Assembly: GCA_030063045.1 (NCBI GenBank)
Contig: JAQSEB010000078.1
Coordinates: forward strand, 688,001 to 752,000
Direction of reading: 5' to 3'
Length of the DNA: 64,000 nucleotides
Origin: Pratylenchus scribneri
Lineage: Eukaryota; Nematoda; Chromadorea; Rhabditida; Pratylenchidae
Below, one piece after another: positions 1 to 12,200 of the stretch. The notes below the pieces were generated by a model, which saw only the letters and a list, made by a program, of their open reading frames with translations, was not told the DNA's origin and searched no databases. The stretch's first letter is position 1, and each line of letters begins with the position of its first letter. The position numbers were made by a program, and so were the translations under genes.

Positions 1-109
1 AATAATTACAAAATTCGCCTGAAACACTGCTTCATCTATCCTATTTTTTACTTAAATATTCCATTTTTTCTTATTTTTCTTCAATTAATTAGGCAGCAAA
101 CAACTATCC

Positions 110-400
110 CCGGAGGAGCAGCCAAACTTAATGCCGCGGTTTATAATAATTCATCAAGAATTAAACCAATTTTGATGATTTTTTAAGCAAATTAAAGAGC
201 AGAATATTGTCCATCCAATGATACACATTTTATTAAAATGATTCGAATTGCATGAAATTTTGCCCAAAAAACCATTTAATTAAACGATAAACAAATAATC
301 TCAGCAATTTCTGAAAAAAATCTAAATTAAATTTTTATTATTTTATAGCCAAATTTGTGCCTTTAATTTAATAGCAAAAACATCACAGATTGTTCGATCC
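110..400. repeat. Partial copy of dispersed hairpin repeat (family A)
   Basis: This stretch contains the family A signature: a 'ggctgctc'-like end (read on the minus strand), then 'aattcatcaagaatt', then a core around 'aaattaaagagcagaat'. The same core recurs near 2.9, 24.3, 26.4, 30.0, 32.1, 58.6 and 62.0 kb. Only one arm is clear here. Boundaries are approximate. Confidence 0.5.
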
Positions 401-556
401 CTGTTCAATTATTATAAATGGCATAAAATTGAACTGGCTTTAAAAAGTAATTAAGGAATATCATTTTCATAGGCATTTTAAATGTTTTTTTGCATTAATT
501 TTATTTTTCGTGAATATTTTCTATTTATAAAGCATAACCAATCCCAAAATATTCAC

Positions 557-719
557 CAGCAGCAGTGGGTTGCCGTGTTGATGTTGTGGCATCATCCTGT
601 CGGCCAATTTCAAAGCCTCCATCATCGTCGCCGCTGGCAGTCGGTGTGCATCCAAAAGTTGATGAAAAGAACATCAAAATTGAGCAGAGAAGAATTTTTG
701 GCAAAATCAAAAATATCAT
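557..719 (-). CDS. Signal-peptide first exon of a small secreted protein (partial)
   Basis: Read from an ATG at 719, this encodes a hydrophobic N terminus (MIFLILPKILLC, then a second hydrophobic stretch ending SSTFGC) that looks like a secretory signal. A Thr/Ser/Asp-rich mature part with no recognised domain follows. A GTGAAT donor after 557 is plausible. Without splicing the frame stops at 525, giving 64 residues. No convincing downstream exon was found, so the gene is incomplete or decayed. The exon and its upstream sequence to about 1010 are duplicated at 5508-5875, where the coding part is broken. The product is unknown. Secretion is inferred only from the leader. Confidence 0.35.
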
Positions 720-1010
720 AATAAAATAATATGTCCAAAAAAATTGAAAAAAAAAAAGTTAAATTTATTAAACAATTTTTAATGAATTAATTTAATAAAT
801 TTTTTATAAAATAAAATTAATTAATTAAGCTAATATTTGATTCTCTTCAATTAAAAAGGGAATATTCCAATTAATGAGAATGGAGTGTAGGGAGAGGGAG
901 ATTAAGCGGATATTTCCCCTTCTCAATAATTCCACTGGCACTTGACATTCACATCATATTCTCAATCTCATCCACTTTTATTATACAAATTCATTTAGGG
1001 ATTAATTTTT
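640..1010. repeat. Duplicated upstream region plus signal-peptide exon, copy 1
   Basis: About 370 bp align closely with 5515-5875. Shared stretches include 'gcatccaaaagttgatg', 'taattaattaagctaatatt' and 'cacttgacattcacatcata'. On the minus strand the block covers the putative promoter and the signal-peptide coding start. Similarity ends at the GGATGC codons, where the two copies diverge. Confidence 0.7.
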
Positions 1011-1099
1011 ATGAACTAATATAATTTATTAAGAATTAAGGAATTTTTCAAATCTATATTATAATTAAATAAATAGATTTTTTGTTTATTTATTTCAAT

Positions 1100-1450
1100 T
1101 AAAAAATGCAAAAACATGTCCCAAAAATCATTTTTGATATTCATTCGCCATTTTTAAGAGCCATTCCAAATTCCATCCAATATCTTTCGTCCTGTGATTT
1201 CCCCCCAATATCTTGGCACTCATCAAAATATTCTTGTCCCATTTTTTGTCTGGCTCTTGATTGTTCATTTTTTCTGCTATTTTCGGTGCCATTCTCCCAT
1301 TTCCTTTTCATTCAGTTGCGCCGAGTCTCCAATGCCAATGAACAGCAGACAATCAAATATTTTCCTTATATTTTATTTGTTAATTTCAATGAAAAAGTAT
1401 AAAAAATGGGACATAAAATTGAATGAATGAAAATGAAAGTAATGAAAAAT
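1100..1450 (+). repeat. Dispersed intergenic repeat (family D), copy 1
   Basis: About 340 bp match the reverse complement of 37995-38395. Shared words include 'cctgtgatttcccc', 'tatattttatttgtt' and 'gaattggggaatgtg'. No coding potential is convincing. Between here and 2321 I see only AT-rich sequence and no gene. Confidence 0.6.
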
Positions 1451-2280
1451 TGTGCCATTTTATGAATTGGGGAATGTGAAAAATTTAATTAATTAATACA
1501 TAAATTTGTGATAAAAATGGAATTATAGAAATGAATTATAGTGAATTTAAATAAAAAGGCACAAATTGGCGCATTTTTTCTAATTTCTGGGGCATATATA
1601 GGAAGATTTTGATTATGTGAATTTAAATTGTGCATAAAATGTTGAACAGAGTCGATATTCTAGAAGAAAATAAAGACAAATAATCATTTCATCGACAAAA
1701 TTAATTTCTTAAATTTATTTAAAATTATTTATTTGTATTTTTTGTTTTTTCAAAGTTAGGAGGACCAGATTTGGGCCATTAGATTCGGAGTATTTAATTC
1801 AAATAAATAAGGGAGGAAAATATCATCATGTGGCAAAAATGTCGACGAATGTTTCGTTTGGCAAATGGGTTTTTTATTTTCAGTGGAAATTGGTCTTCCA
1901 TTTGGCCCGAAAGATATTTATCATTCATTATTCATTATTTATAGTTGCTTGTCCGTAATAACCTAATAAGCTCTTATTATAGCCTAAATAAACCATCCGG
2001 ATGCTAAAATTTAGCCTCAAATTATTTCCATTTAATTAAATTAATAAAAATTCCATTTAAAATATTTATTTTAAATTAAAATATATTGAAAGAAGGGAAA
2101 TGCTAGATCGGTGAAATGGGACTTTTTCGGCCAATTAGGGCATACCTAAATATCACATTCTGATAATGTTAATATTTATATGAAAAAATAATTAAAGGAA
2201 AAGTTCGGAAAGTCTGTTGAACTTCACAATCCGTGAAAAAATATTTGACCATTTTGTAAAGCAACAACATTTTTAACACA

Positions 2281-2287
2281 TATAAAA
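2281..2287 (+). promoter_or_regulatory. TATA-box-like site
   Basis: TATAAAA lies about 35-40 bp upstream of the ATG at 2322. This is a plausible core promoter position for the short gene that follows. Confidence 0.35.
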
Positions 2288-2321
2288 CAGCAATAAACCA
2301 TCTCATTGCCATAAATTCAAA

Positions 2322-2561
2322 ATGTCGGCGGAGAATGTTTCAAATAATACAAATTTTTCCCAATTGAACAACAAAAAAATGATGAAAAGCCCAAAATTGC
2401 TCCCACTTGAGTTAATCATCGAGACTTATGACATGTTGCCCATTCCGGAGCAATGTCGTCTCTTGGCTTTAAATTACGCGATCTATGGAATGCGCCAGCA
2501 CAAAACTAGGCGAATGTTTACGGCTTGGAAGGTTTCCCAAATAAAAAAGAAACATTTTTAA
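2322..2561 (+). CDS. Small F-box-like protein (79 aa, single exon)
   Basis: The ATG-to-TAA frame encodes 79 residues. Residues about 24-50 contain LPLELIIETYDMLPIPEQC followed by RLLALN. This resembles the N-terminal half of an F-box (L-P-x-E-hydrophobic, then L-P and a hydrophobic LALN strand). F-box proteins dock on SKP1 in SCF ubiquitin ligases, and an SKP1-like gene lies 42 kb away. No substrate-binding domain follows: the C terminus is short and basic (KKKHF). It could be a complete mini F-box protein, a first exon whose donor I missed, or a truncated copy. A TATA-like site sits just upstream. The F-box reading rests on pattern recognition only. Confidence 0.4.
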   Translation: MSAENVSNNTNFSQLNNKKMMKSPKLLPLELIIETYDMLPIPEQCRLLALNYAIYGMRQHKTRRMFTAWKVSQIKKKHF

Positions 2562-2748
2562 CAAGTCAGCACTAAACAATTATTAGGGTAAGGTACATTT
2601 GGTTACCTCCCCAAATTGTGGCAAATTGTGTTTAAAGAAAGATATGTGTTTAATAATTCAATATACACTAATAGGAATATGTTTCCTAATTTTTATATAA
2701 AAATCATATCATCATAAGTATATAGTACATTTTATATGTGACCATAGG

Positions 2749-3283
2749 GGGAACAGGACTATTTGTCGCCGGCCGGTTTGTCGCGGCCAGTTTGTCGTGG
2801 ACAGTTTGTCGCGGAGCCGTTTTGTCGCCGCCCAATTTGTCGCCGGCCGATTTGTTGCCGTTTAATAACTCACCAATATGGGCACTAATTTGAATGTTTT
2901 TAGTATCAAATTAAAGAGCACAGACTCTTGGCTATTAAATGATATAAATTTTATATAAATTGATTCAGAATTGATGGAATTATGTCCAGAAACCCACTGA
3001 AAATTACGCAATTCCATAGTAAAGGTCATTTTGAATGGATTTTTGACCATAACTACATCAATTCTGAATCAATTTATATAAAATTTATATCATTTAATAG
3101 CCAAGAGTCTGTGCTCTTTAATTTGATACTAAAAACATTCAAATTAGTGCCCATATTGGTGAGTTATTAAACGGCAACAAATCGGCCGGCGACAAATTGG
3201 GCGGCGACAAAACTGCTCCGCGACAAACTGTCCACGACAAACTGGCCGCGACAAACCGGCCGGCGACAAAAAGGGGCGTACCC
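2749..3283. mobile_element. Full-length 535-bp hairpin transposon (family A) with 8-bp target duplication
   Basis: The two halves are near-perfect inverted repeats around a short centre near 3015, so the whole element can fold into one hairpin. The outer arms are made of about 15-bp steps beginning TTTGTCG and followed by GC-rich triplets. Flanking ACCATAGG occurs at 2741-2748 and 3284-3291, consistent with an 8-bp target site duplication. No transposase is encoded, so it is non-autonomous. The two reading frames seen inside are arm artefacts. Confidence 0.8.
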
Positions 3284-3489
3284 ACCATAGGAGGCTTTTG
3301 CTTTTTAATAACCTCTTATTATTAATAATATTTTATTTCCTCAATTTTTAGTTGTTGAAATCCATAATAAAAATAAAAACCACCGATTTCGATTGGTAGT
3401 AAATTCCACCGGAATTTACCTCGTCTAGTTAATTTGGTCAAATATTAAACTATTTAAATAAAAATTTAATAATAGATAGCGCCATTGGC

Positions 3490-3510
3490 GGGGGGGGGGG
3501 GGGGGAGGGG
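3490..3510 (+). repeat. Poly-G tract
   Basis: A run of 16 G is followed by A and four G. It could form a G-quadruplex or be a slippage site. Other homopolymer C runs occur near 23590, 24198, 31000 and 37937. Confidence 0.9.
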
Positions 3511-3763
3511 TTGGGTGGGTACGGTGTACAATATGGGAATATATGATTTAAGATGAGCTTATTGGGTTACTATGGATTTGCCAATAAAAACAAAGGAATT
3601 TCGTTTTTAATTAAGGCAAAGTCAATTGAATAATTGGGCCAAGAGCTTATTAGAATCGGAATAAGTTGAACCCGGTCCTTCTGGGTGTCTAAAAAAGAAA
3701 GATAAATAACTCAAATTCTTACATTTTTCTAAAACAATAAAAACTATAAATATTCAGAAAAAG

Positions 3764-5264
3764 ATGGCCGAATTGAACAAAATGAAAGCTGAATGGTGGA
3801 TGAAGGTTATTTTATTTTTCAGAATCATGAAAATGCCATTCCACCGACCTTAATAATTTATTCCAAACCGGTTTCTGAACAGCGATAATAGTCCAGGCAA
3901 TTACTTTTGATAAAATAGGCTAGACATTACCTTAACCCTATAGCCCTTTACCGGATGAGATGTGAATGTTTTTCACAAAATTAATTTTTTGAATAAAATC
4001 CGAAATCACCAAAAGCTTCGTCCCGAAAATGCTCCTCCAAATTTTTCGATTCCTGAAATAAAACTAGATTCCCCTGTTGGATTACCCTTTACTATAATTT
4101 TTACAAAAATTTTCATTGAGAATGATTTAGTTGGAGCAATATCTTTTGAGTTCGATCCACATTCCATATACTTATTAGACATAGGACACTATCTTCATTT
4201 TACTAATTTGATTATTTCATATCTTTGATATTTGAAGACACTTTCAAATTAGTTAAATATTTTTTTATGCTATTTGCTAACAAATTGAATTGGTATTTGT
4301 CGGTCGATTGGTATATTTATATGATTTTTAAAAATATTCAAAAATTTTCAATATAGAGAGGCACAAGGAGGAAGCGTTGCTGTCGACTTCAGGTTGAAAA
4401 TTATATGGATATTTAAAATAAATAATATTTTCAGTATCCGGATATTTTGTTCCTCATGACATTGTTTCTTCTGCTGGCCATTGGACTCATTTTCAGCAAA
4501 TTTTTATTCAATGGGGTGAGCACAATTATTTATAATTATTAAGGCCCGTAAATTAGGCAAATAAAAAATATTTTAATTTTTTGGATATGAAAAATGGTTA
4601 TCTGTAACCAGATTTTCGAAAACAATTTTATTTCTCTTTCTTTCATCATAAATAAACAAAAAAAGATGGAAAAACATTATCCGAATCATTTTAAGTAGAA
4701 TAAAAAAATTTGAAAATTTTTCGACACAAATGGGAGATCCTTCACTTTTGCAATTTTCAATTGGCCATAACTTGGCAAAAATGCTTTCTGTGCCGAAATT
4801 TTTAGCTAAAAAACAGAAAAACAATTTAATTAAACCAACGGTTTTTTGGTCATAACTCGTTGAATATTCAACACTGGCCGATGTATTAGATATTATTTTA
4901 TAGCTAATTTTATGCTTAATAATATGCCATAAACATTGCCACAACAGCTTTATCACGATCTGCACTAGACGGTTTCGTCTGCAAATGTGATAACACGCAT
5001 TTTTTGTATAGCATTTTTGAGATTTATCGAACAAAAAAATGGCTACTAAAACCTAATAAAAAGCGGAATTTTTATGAGAATGGACATTCAAGTGATAAAT
5101 TCATATATCTAATTTTCTTCCAATTTGTTTTTTAGGGGATTATGCAAAGCCAGTTTTTATATGAAATGTCCATTCGCACATTGGTTGGCATCTTTCTTGG
5201 CAATTTATTGACAGTATTCATTGACATCGGAAGCAGAAGGAATGGCTGCTTATCACTTTTTTGA
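3764..5264 (+). CDS. Small membrane protein, four exons, 95 aa
   Basis: Exons 3764-3805, 4357-4392, 4435-4515 and 5136-5264 are all phase 0, with good donors and acceptors. The product starts MAELNKMKAEWWMK. A basic stretch (RGTRRKRCCRLQ) follows, then a strong membrane segment (residues about 29-50, rich in Leu/Phe/Ile). A second, weaker hydrophobic segment lies near the C terminus (LVGIFLGNLLTVFIDIG). The positive-then-hydrophobic order suggests a cytoplasmic N terminus. I do not recognise the family. Intron 3 carries repetitive AT-rich sequence. AATAAA begins on the last base of the stop codon. The first exon is the least certain. The last two exons, joined over a GTGAGC donor, are the best supported. 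Confidence 0.5.
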
Positions 5265-5269
5265 ATAAA
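5264..5269 (+). promoter_or_regulatory. Poly(A) signal overlapping the stop codon
   Basis: AATAAA begins at the last base of the TGA stop of the small membrane-protein gene. Confidence 0.35.
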
Positions 5270-5507
5270 TGGACTATGATTGATAGCTGATGCGATTGCT
5301 TGATTGATTACGATTTATGATATTACTTCGAGAAATAATTTTATGATGATTATTTGATTTATTTCTTTTCCATTCATATATTTTTTACTATTAATAATTA
5401 CACTGAAATAAAATAAATAATTTCAAATCACCATCACCACAATAATTTTTTTGCCATTTGATTTTGCAGAAAGAAAGCTATTGCTTTCGCCACTGTGACA
5501 ACCAACA

Positions 5508-5585
5508 CTATTGGCATCCAAAAGTTGATGAAAAGAACATCAAAATTGAGCATAGAAGAATTTTTGGCAAAATCAAAAATATCAT
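5508..5585 (-). pseudogene. Broken second copy of the signal-peptide exon
   Basis: Starting at the ATG at 5585, the copy repeats the 24-residue leader of the exon at 557-719 almost exactly (one base differs, AGC/TGC region). It then reads Gln and stops after 25 codons. The mature-protein part is absent. It lies in the block 5515-5875 that duplicates 640-1010. Confidence 0.55.
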
Positions 5586-5875
5586 AATAATAATTATTTC
5601 CAAAAATTGGAAAAAAAATTGAATTTATTGAACAATTTTTAATGAATTAATTTAATAAATTTTTCATGAAATAAAATTAATTAATTAAGCTAATATTTGA
5701 TTCTTCAATTAAAAAGGGAATATTCCATTAAAGGATGGATTGAGTGTGAAGAGGGAGATTAATCGGATATTTTCCCTTCTCAATAATTCCTCTGGCACTT
5801 GACATTCACATCATATTTTCATTTTCTTCCACTTTTATTGTACAATTCATTTAGGGGTTAATTTTTGAAAAAATA
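5515..5875. repeat. Duplicated upstream region plus signal-peptide exon, copy 2
   Basis: This is the second copy of the 640-1010 block, in the same orientation and about 4.9 kb away. The rest of 5265-6234 is AT-rich and shows no gene. Confidence 0.7.
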
Positions 5876-6233
5876 TTTTCTAGGAATTACGCAATTTGTT
5901 GGCTTTTCATTTAATAAAAAATTATTTAAATTTTTTAATGACATTAAAATTAATTAAAGTTTTAAATTTTAAAATTTTAATTGGTTAATAATCAGAAAAT
6001 GAAAATATAGAAATTAAATTAAAAATTTTATTCTTTTTCTATTAATTCTAATTAAATAAAAAAATAACAATTAATTTGTTTGATTATAAAATACAATAAA
6101 AATTAGGCAACAATTTTTGAAAGATTTAAAGCTGAGAATATAAAGAATTTAGAGGCATTTTTGGAATTAATTTGGTGGCAAGATAATGGATTAAAATTTG
6201 GTAAAATTTAAATTAAATTGGAAAAGAAATAAT

Positions 6234-6239
6234 TTTATT
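6234..6239 (-). promoter_or_regulatory. Poly(A) signal overlapping the stop codon
   Basis: On the minus strand AATAAA spans the TAA stop (6237-6235) of the peptidase gene. Confidence 0.35.
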
Positions 6240-9200
6240 CCTCTGATTCAATTCCTTTGAGCATTTCTTCGGCACATTCCACGCAAAATTGGAGTTGGCC
6301 AAATGCATGCCGAATTTTTGCCAATTCATTTTCTCGTTCCGCTGATGAATTTGATTTGATTTTTGAATGCCATCTGGCTGCTGGATCCAAGAATATTGGC
6401 AATGAAGTCTGAAAAAATTAATTTCAAATATTTTTTGTTTTATGGCCATAATTTTCTAGCCGACACAAAAATTAATTATAATGGAATTAATTAATAATTT
6501 TTTAAAATTTAGAAAATTTATATTTAAAATAATTAAACAATCAAAAAATTTACCCCCGAATTTTGTTCCTCCTCCGGTGCCGAAAATAAAATATGCCGAA
6601 ATGCACTGCCTTTGTGCCCTTCTCGAATTACATTTTGCCATAGGAAACATCGTTCCAAGGCCAACAAACGTTTGTTGATTTGTTCTCGAAGAAGCAATGA
6701 AATTGGCTTTTCGCCGCTATTTACTGCCTTTAAAATTTTATTTAATTTAAAAATAAATAAAAAATTTTAAATTTTTCACTTGAATTATCCGTTGAAAATT
6801 GGTGGCAATTTTTTGGAATTTTTGGACAGCATTTTGCAAATATTTTAACTTTTCTTCATAAAATGTTTGACCAATTGCGTCGACAATTCCAATTAGCCTA
6901 AAATGAATTGTCATTTTATAATTTTTCCATTTTTTCCACTTCATTTGGGCATCCATTTTTGCTATATATTCTGCCAATGCAATTCCATAGTCCTCCACAT
7001 TGAATGGAATAATCTATCAAAAAAATTAAATTAATTTGATATTTAATTTAATTAAATTTCTTGCTAAATAAAATAAAAATAAAAAGAATAAATTTTATAT
7101 CCAAAATTAAATAAAATTATTAATAATAATTTTTTATTACCATATTATCGGCCAATTGTCGAATAATTTCCATCCAAAAATGGGCAAATGCCTTTGCAGT
7201 CTCCCCTTTCGGGTCCAAAAATCGTTCATTCATCCAAGGGACTACAAAAATAAAATAATTAAATTTCATCACATTTTTTCACCTTCATATGCGGAATGAT
7301 AAAGCATATATGAATAGGGGACATTTTCCATGCGAAGATCGGCCACCGGAATGCCGGCATAGGAAATGAATGGTTGAAAATCGGAACCGGAATGTGGAAA
7401 TTGGAAATATGGAACAGATCTGGTGGTCAATATTTAAATTAAATTAATTCATGAATTTCTCTCTGACCTATCACCGGGCAAAATGGAACGAGGATTGTGA
7501 AAACGCCAAGAATCCAACAATGTCCGCCGCCCATTTTCCAACTCGGAATGGACTGGTTGGGGCACTCTGAATTTAATTTTTATTTTTTTTCGAAAAATTC
7601 TAGGTGACAAAATTTGTGAAATATATATATATATATATTTTGTATTAACACTAATATTAATTTATTTCAACCATATTTCATTATATTAAAATAGATTTGC
7701 CGACTAAATACGTTACTGTTCCTTGGTAAAATGTCGCCATTACATTTATCAAGATTTACATTAACATAAATCGAAAAAAATAGATATCACATTTTTGCAT
7801 GGCATTAACAAAATTGAAATTGAGTATTTGTCGATATTCTATCTAATTTCCATATTTTAATTTTTTTTTTTGAAATTCTATTTTGCAAAACAATAAAAAA
7901 TACTTCTAAGGCTTCGAATGTTATAATGACACTTTATGGGAAAACATAGAGTAAGGTGATTTTGAGAATTTTAAAAATTCGGGGACAAATTACAGACAAA
8001 TGCCAATAAATTACCAAAAAAAAATAAAGTAAAAATAAAAACATTACAAAAAATAATATTTGTGGGAACTCATTTCGAAATGTAAATTTTGTCTATAAAT
8101 TTTAATTTCACCTCATTGCTGCATCCACAATTAGCCTATAGAGAAGTGGGACAGCCTTGATTGATAATGTGGTATTCCCATTCAAATTGTCCACATTTAT
8201 ATAGGCCACGGCCCTGGACTGAAGTAGGCCGAGATTTTGTTCCACCCATTCTGTCGAGCCAATTAGCCCAAATTCTATAATAATAATTTCATTTTAAATA
8301 TTAAAATATTTATTTTGGCATTCACCTTCGGCATCCCATTGGCAAAAAACAATTGTTCGCCTCGGTCTCCATCCACTCAATTTTGAATATTCACCAAAAA
8401 CACGGGCCATTTCCAACATTGTGGAAGTTCCAGTGCCCGGGTCGATGCTTCCCTTGAGGAATAATAATTATTCTTTTTTTATTTATTAATTTGTTAATTT
8501 TTATAATCAAAAAGTCGAACAAATTTATTAAATTTAATATTTCACCCACTTTTGTCCAAGCATCCGCATGATTTCCCAACAAAATCCACCGATCTGGCTC
8601 CTCTCTGCCTTCAATTTTGGCAATAAAATTTTTGATAATTCCTCTTCGATTTTGAGTATTCACATCCAAACGGAGAAGCAACGAACCGGAAAGACGATAA
8701 ATGACCGGAAGGGAACCGGCCCATCGAGACCACTTAAATTAATTAAAAATTAAATTTTATGTAAATTTACCGAATTTTTAACCAACCTGAACCGGTGGTC
8801 CATCCAATCGAGCAAATATTTTCTGCGCATCACCGTATCCAATTGAAGTGACCGGAATATTCGGGAGAATTCCCTGGGAACGAAGCTCCTCTTCCCCAAA
8901 TTCTCGATGGACATATGGGAGGGAAGGCAAAAATGGAGTCTAAAAATGTGGGAAAAAAATTAAAATTTGATACATTTTTAGTGAATAAGATTTAAAGAAA
9001 TAAGAGGGGATATACTTGAAAGAAAAATTAATTTTAATTATTAATAATTTTATTACAAGAAAATTTGACTAAAAATGGACTAAATAAACAACATTTTATT
9101 GCCTAAATAATATTGAAAATTAATCATAAATATATATATTTTAAAGAAAATTTATATTTTAAGAAAAATTAAACAAATAATTATTTATTAGGGACCTGTG

Positions 9201-12200
9201 GATCGCCAAAACCACGATATAAAGTGCCACGTTGACTTCCTGTAAAAAATTAAAAATTAAATCAAAATGATAATTTTACCTGAAGGAGGCAACCAAAGAT
9301 CATCGGGAAATGTCTTTTAAAAAAGAATTAATTTAATTTAATTTGAAAATTTTACTTTATTCCCAGGGACATAATCAAATGGATCGGAATAGAGGATAAC
9401 GCCGATGGCACCAAGTTTTTCAGCCAAATGTACTTTGTCTCCACGAAAAATGCTGCCATAACGAATTAGGACAATTTTGCCGGCCACACTTATATTTGCC
9501 TGGAAAAAATAAAATTATATTTGAGGCCATATTTAATGTGGACCTTTTCAAGCATTGAAAAATCCTCTTGTGTCCCATAATTTGCATAGACCAATTCGCC
9601 CAATGCAGTGCCATTCCGAGCATAGGCATTCCACCAAACATGCTTCATAAAGGGAAAAAGATGGCATAAATTTAGCTTTTTATTGGTATAAATATTGCCA
9701 AATTGTAGAGTATAGCTTTTTATAGGTTCTTTGTTAAATAAATTGAATTGTTTTTGGATACTATTATTTTATGGAAGTCATTTAATTTGGCGAAAAAAAT
9801 ACTGAATTTGGGGAAAACTTTTCGTGCCGAAAAATATTATATTTTTGAGGCCATATAACTTGGCCAAATCAGACTTCTTTAAGATTCCCTAACCCCTAGC
9901 CCTTAGCCCCTAATCCCATGCCTGCCCTGAACCTAACCCTAGCCCTAAACCCCTAATTAGGGCCAAGTTATATGGCCTCAAAAATATAATATTTTTCGAC
10001 ACGAAAAGTTTTCCCCAAATTCAGTATTTTTTTCGCCAAATTAAGTTTATCTCTTATTTTATTTGGTTGAAAAGATTATAACTGTTCCAAAATTACTTAG
10101 ACATATTAGCTTAATAATTATAATAGATCCTCATCAAGATTCATAATTTTATTATGTTTTGGTTTTTATTTAATCAATTCTAACTTAGTTTTGAACCAAA
10201 ATTAGTTTAAACCGTTTAATACCCATTAATTGCTCACCAAACCATTACAAATTATATACCATTCAATGCGTCTGTTTTGACCAGCTCTATACAAAATTGG
10301 GTATATATGGTTTGTAAATTTAATGTTAAACCCTTAAACCATTTTAATTATTTTAGGTTTTATATATTGTGTTTCGGCAATTCCAATGTTTCTTTCGACA
10401 AATTGAATAGTATCCTTTTTAAATTTAATTTTTTTAAATTTTTTAATTCTACAAATTCCTTTATTTTTACCATTCTTTTATCATTTTCCAATTGATCCCT
10501 CAATTTTGAATCAATCTTCGCATTTTTCGGCAATCCCCCAATCCCAGTGGAGATTTGTTCCCAACGCAATGTTCGCTCATTCCAACAATGAATCTATGAA
10601 AAAAGTAATAAAAAATGGAATTAAAAATTATTGAAAAAAATTGCCAAAAAAATATGGAATTAAAAATTTGATTACGGTATTGGGAGAAGAATAATCCGGC
10701 ATACTCAACAAAACATCCGAATATTCATATTTGCGAACATCAAAGCCAAAGGAATTATACTAAAATAATTGCAAAATTAATTAGTTAAATAAATTGAATA
10801 ATAAAAAAATTATAAAATTTTTGAATTTTCGACCTTTTCGGCCAATTTATCCATTAATTCCAGCTGTTCAATTGTGCCAGCTACATGAACTTTTGAGGCA
10901 ATCCATTCCAAATTTTCTCGTATTCTGCTTCCATTTAACATTGCTGCCATTTGGGCACTTGTATCATTTTGCTATATTAATTTTAGAACAAATTTTAATG
11001 GATTAATTTTACAAATTTTTAATTAAAATAAATCAAATATTAATTAGAATCTGTCAATATCAATAATGCCTAAGGGCTTTTCACATTCATCCTACTGTAC
11101 CCCCACTTTTTGCTTGCCTAACCGCCCCGCGTTACCCTATCAATCAAATTTTGCCTAAATCTGCCTTTTTAAATTCACTCATTTACTCACAAAAGTTCAC
11201 TTTTTTTGCCCATTTTTACGACGTTATGTTATCACATTTTATCGGCACAACAAATAAATTTATTAAATAAAAGTCTAGCTCAACTAATCTAAATCCCCCT
11301 TCTTTGGGTTTAGGCTCACGGCCAAGGCCCGTGGCGAGAGCTTAATCGACTCACGCTCGAAAAATAAAATCATGGGAATAAGGACTATAGTTATAAATAT
11401 AATTATTACCTATTTTCTATTCAATAAATTTTTAAAATTCACATTTTGAACATTTTCACTCTGCAGTCGATTGTATGGCTCTTGAGTGTTCATTAATTTT
11501 TGTTGCAATTCAATTTGTTGTTGAAGAATTAAAATTACAGTCAAAAATAGGAGGCAAATTGAAAGGAGAAGGAGGACACCGATTAGCCATGGGAAAAGGC
11601 AACATTTTTGGGCTGGCTTTTGATCATTTTTAGTCAAAATTAATGATGAATTCCGTTGAAGATTGAGCCGCAAATTATCTTAATAAAATTATAATTTAAA
11701 AATTTAATTAAAAATGATTTGAAATTACTTTTTGCCAAAGGGCTATTTTCATTTGAAGACCACCAAGGTGTGGAATAGCGGGAATTTTGTTCAAGCCGAA
11801 ATATGGCACCATTATTTGATTTGTTGGAGAAGTCGGCTGAAAATATGTTTAAAAAATTGAAAAATATTTTTTAATTTTTGACTTGTCTGTTTTCTCCTCC
11901 ACAAAAGCAAAGATTGGGTGGAGGAATCATTCGAATGGAATCCTTCATCATTTCGTTCATTCTCTTCAAATTCTACTGAAAATTATTTATTTAAAAATAA
12001 AAATTTAATAAATAAAATAATAAATTACCATTTGATGTTGTCGATTGTTGCCCACTGCCAGTTGCCGCCACACTCTCATGGAAATAGTATGGGACAAACA
12101 AGGCGGAATCATTGGAATTACTTTGGCCATAATATGAGTCACTTCAAAAATTAAAATAATTTTTTAAATTTATTATTTTTCTCACTGAATTGGATCGACT

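Noticed and set aside
3962..4228. 88-codon plus-strand frame, possibly an exon
   Set aside because: It lacks an ATG start and clear splice sites and sits in the first intron of the small membrane gene. It may be decayed repeat coding sequence.
4573..5034. 153-codon minus-strand frame
   Set aside because: It lies within an intron of the small membrane gene, is AT-rich, overlaps dispersed-repeat words and shows no domain.
11410..11442. Stop codon just before a GTAATA donor, suggesting a separate short membrane protein
   Set aside because: An upstream GTGAAT donor at 11442 joins in phase to the ectodomain exons, matching the type II membrane architecture of GCPII.
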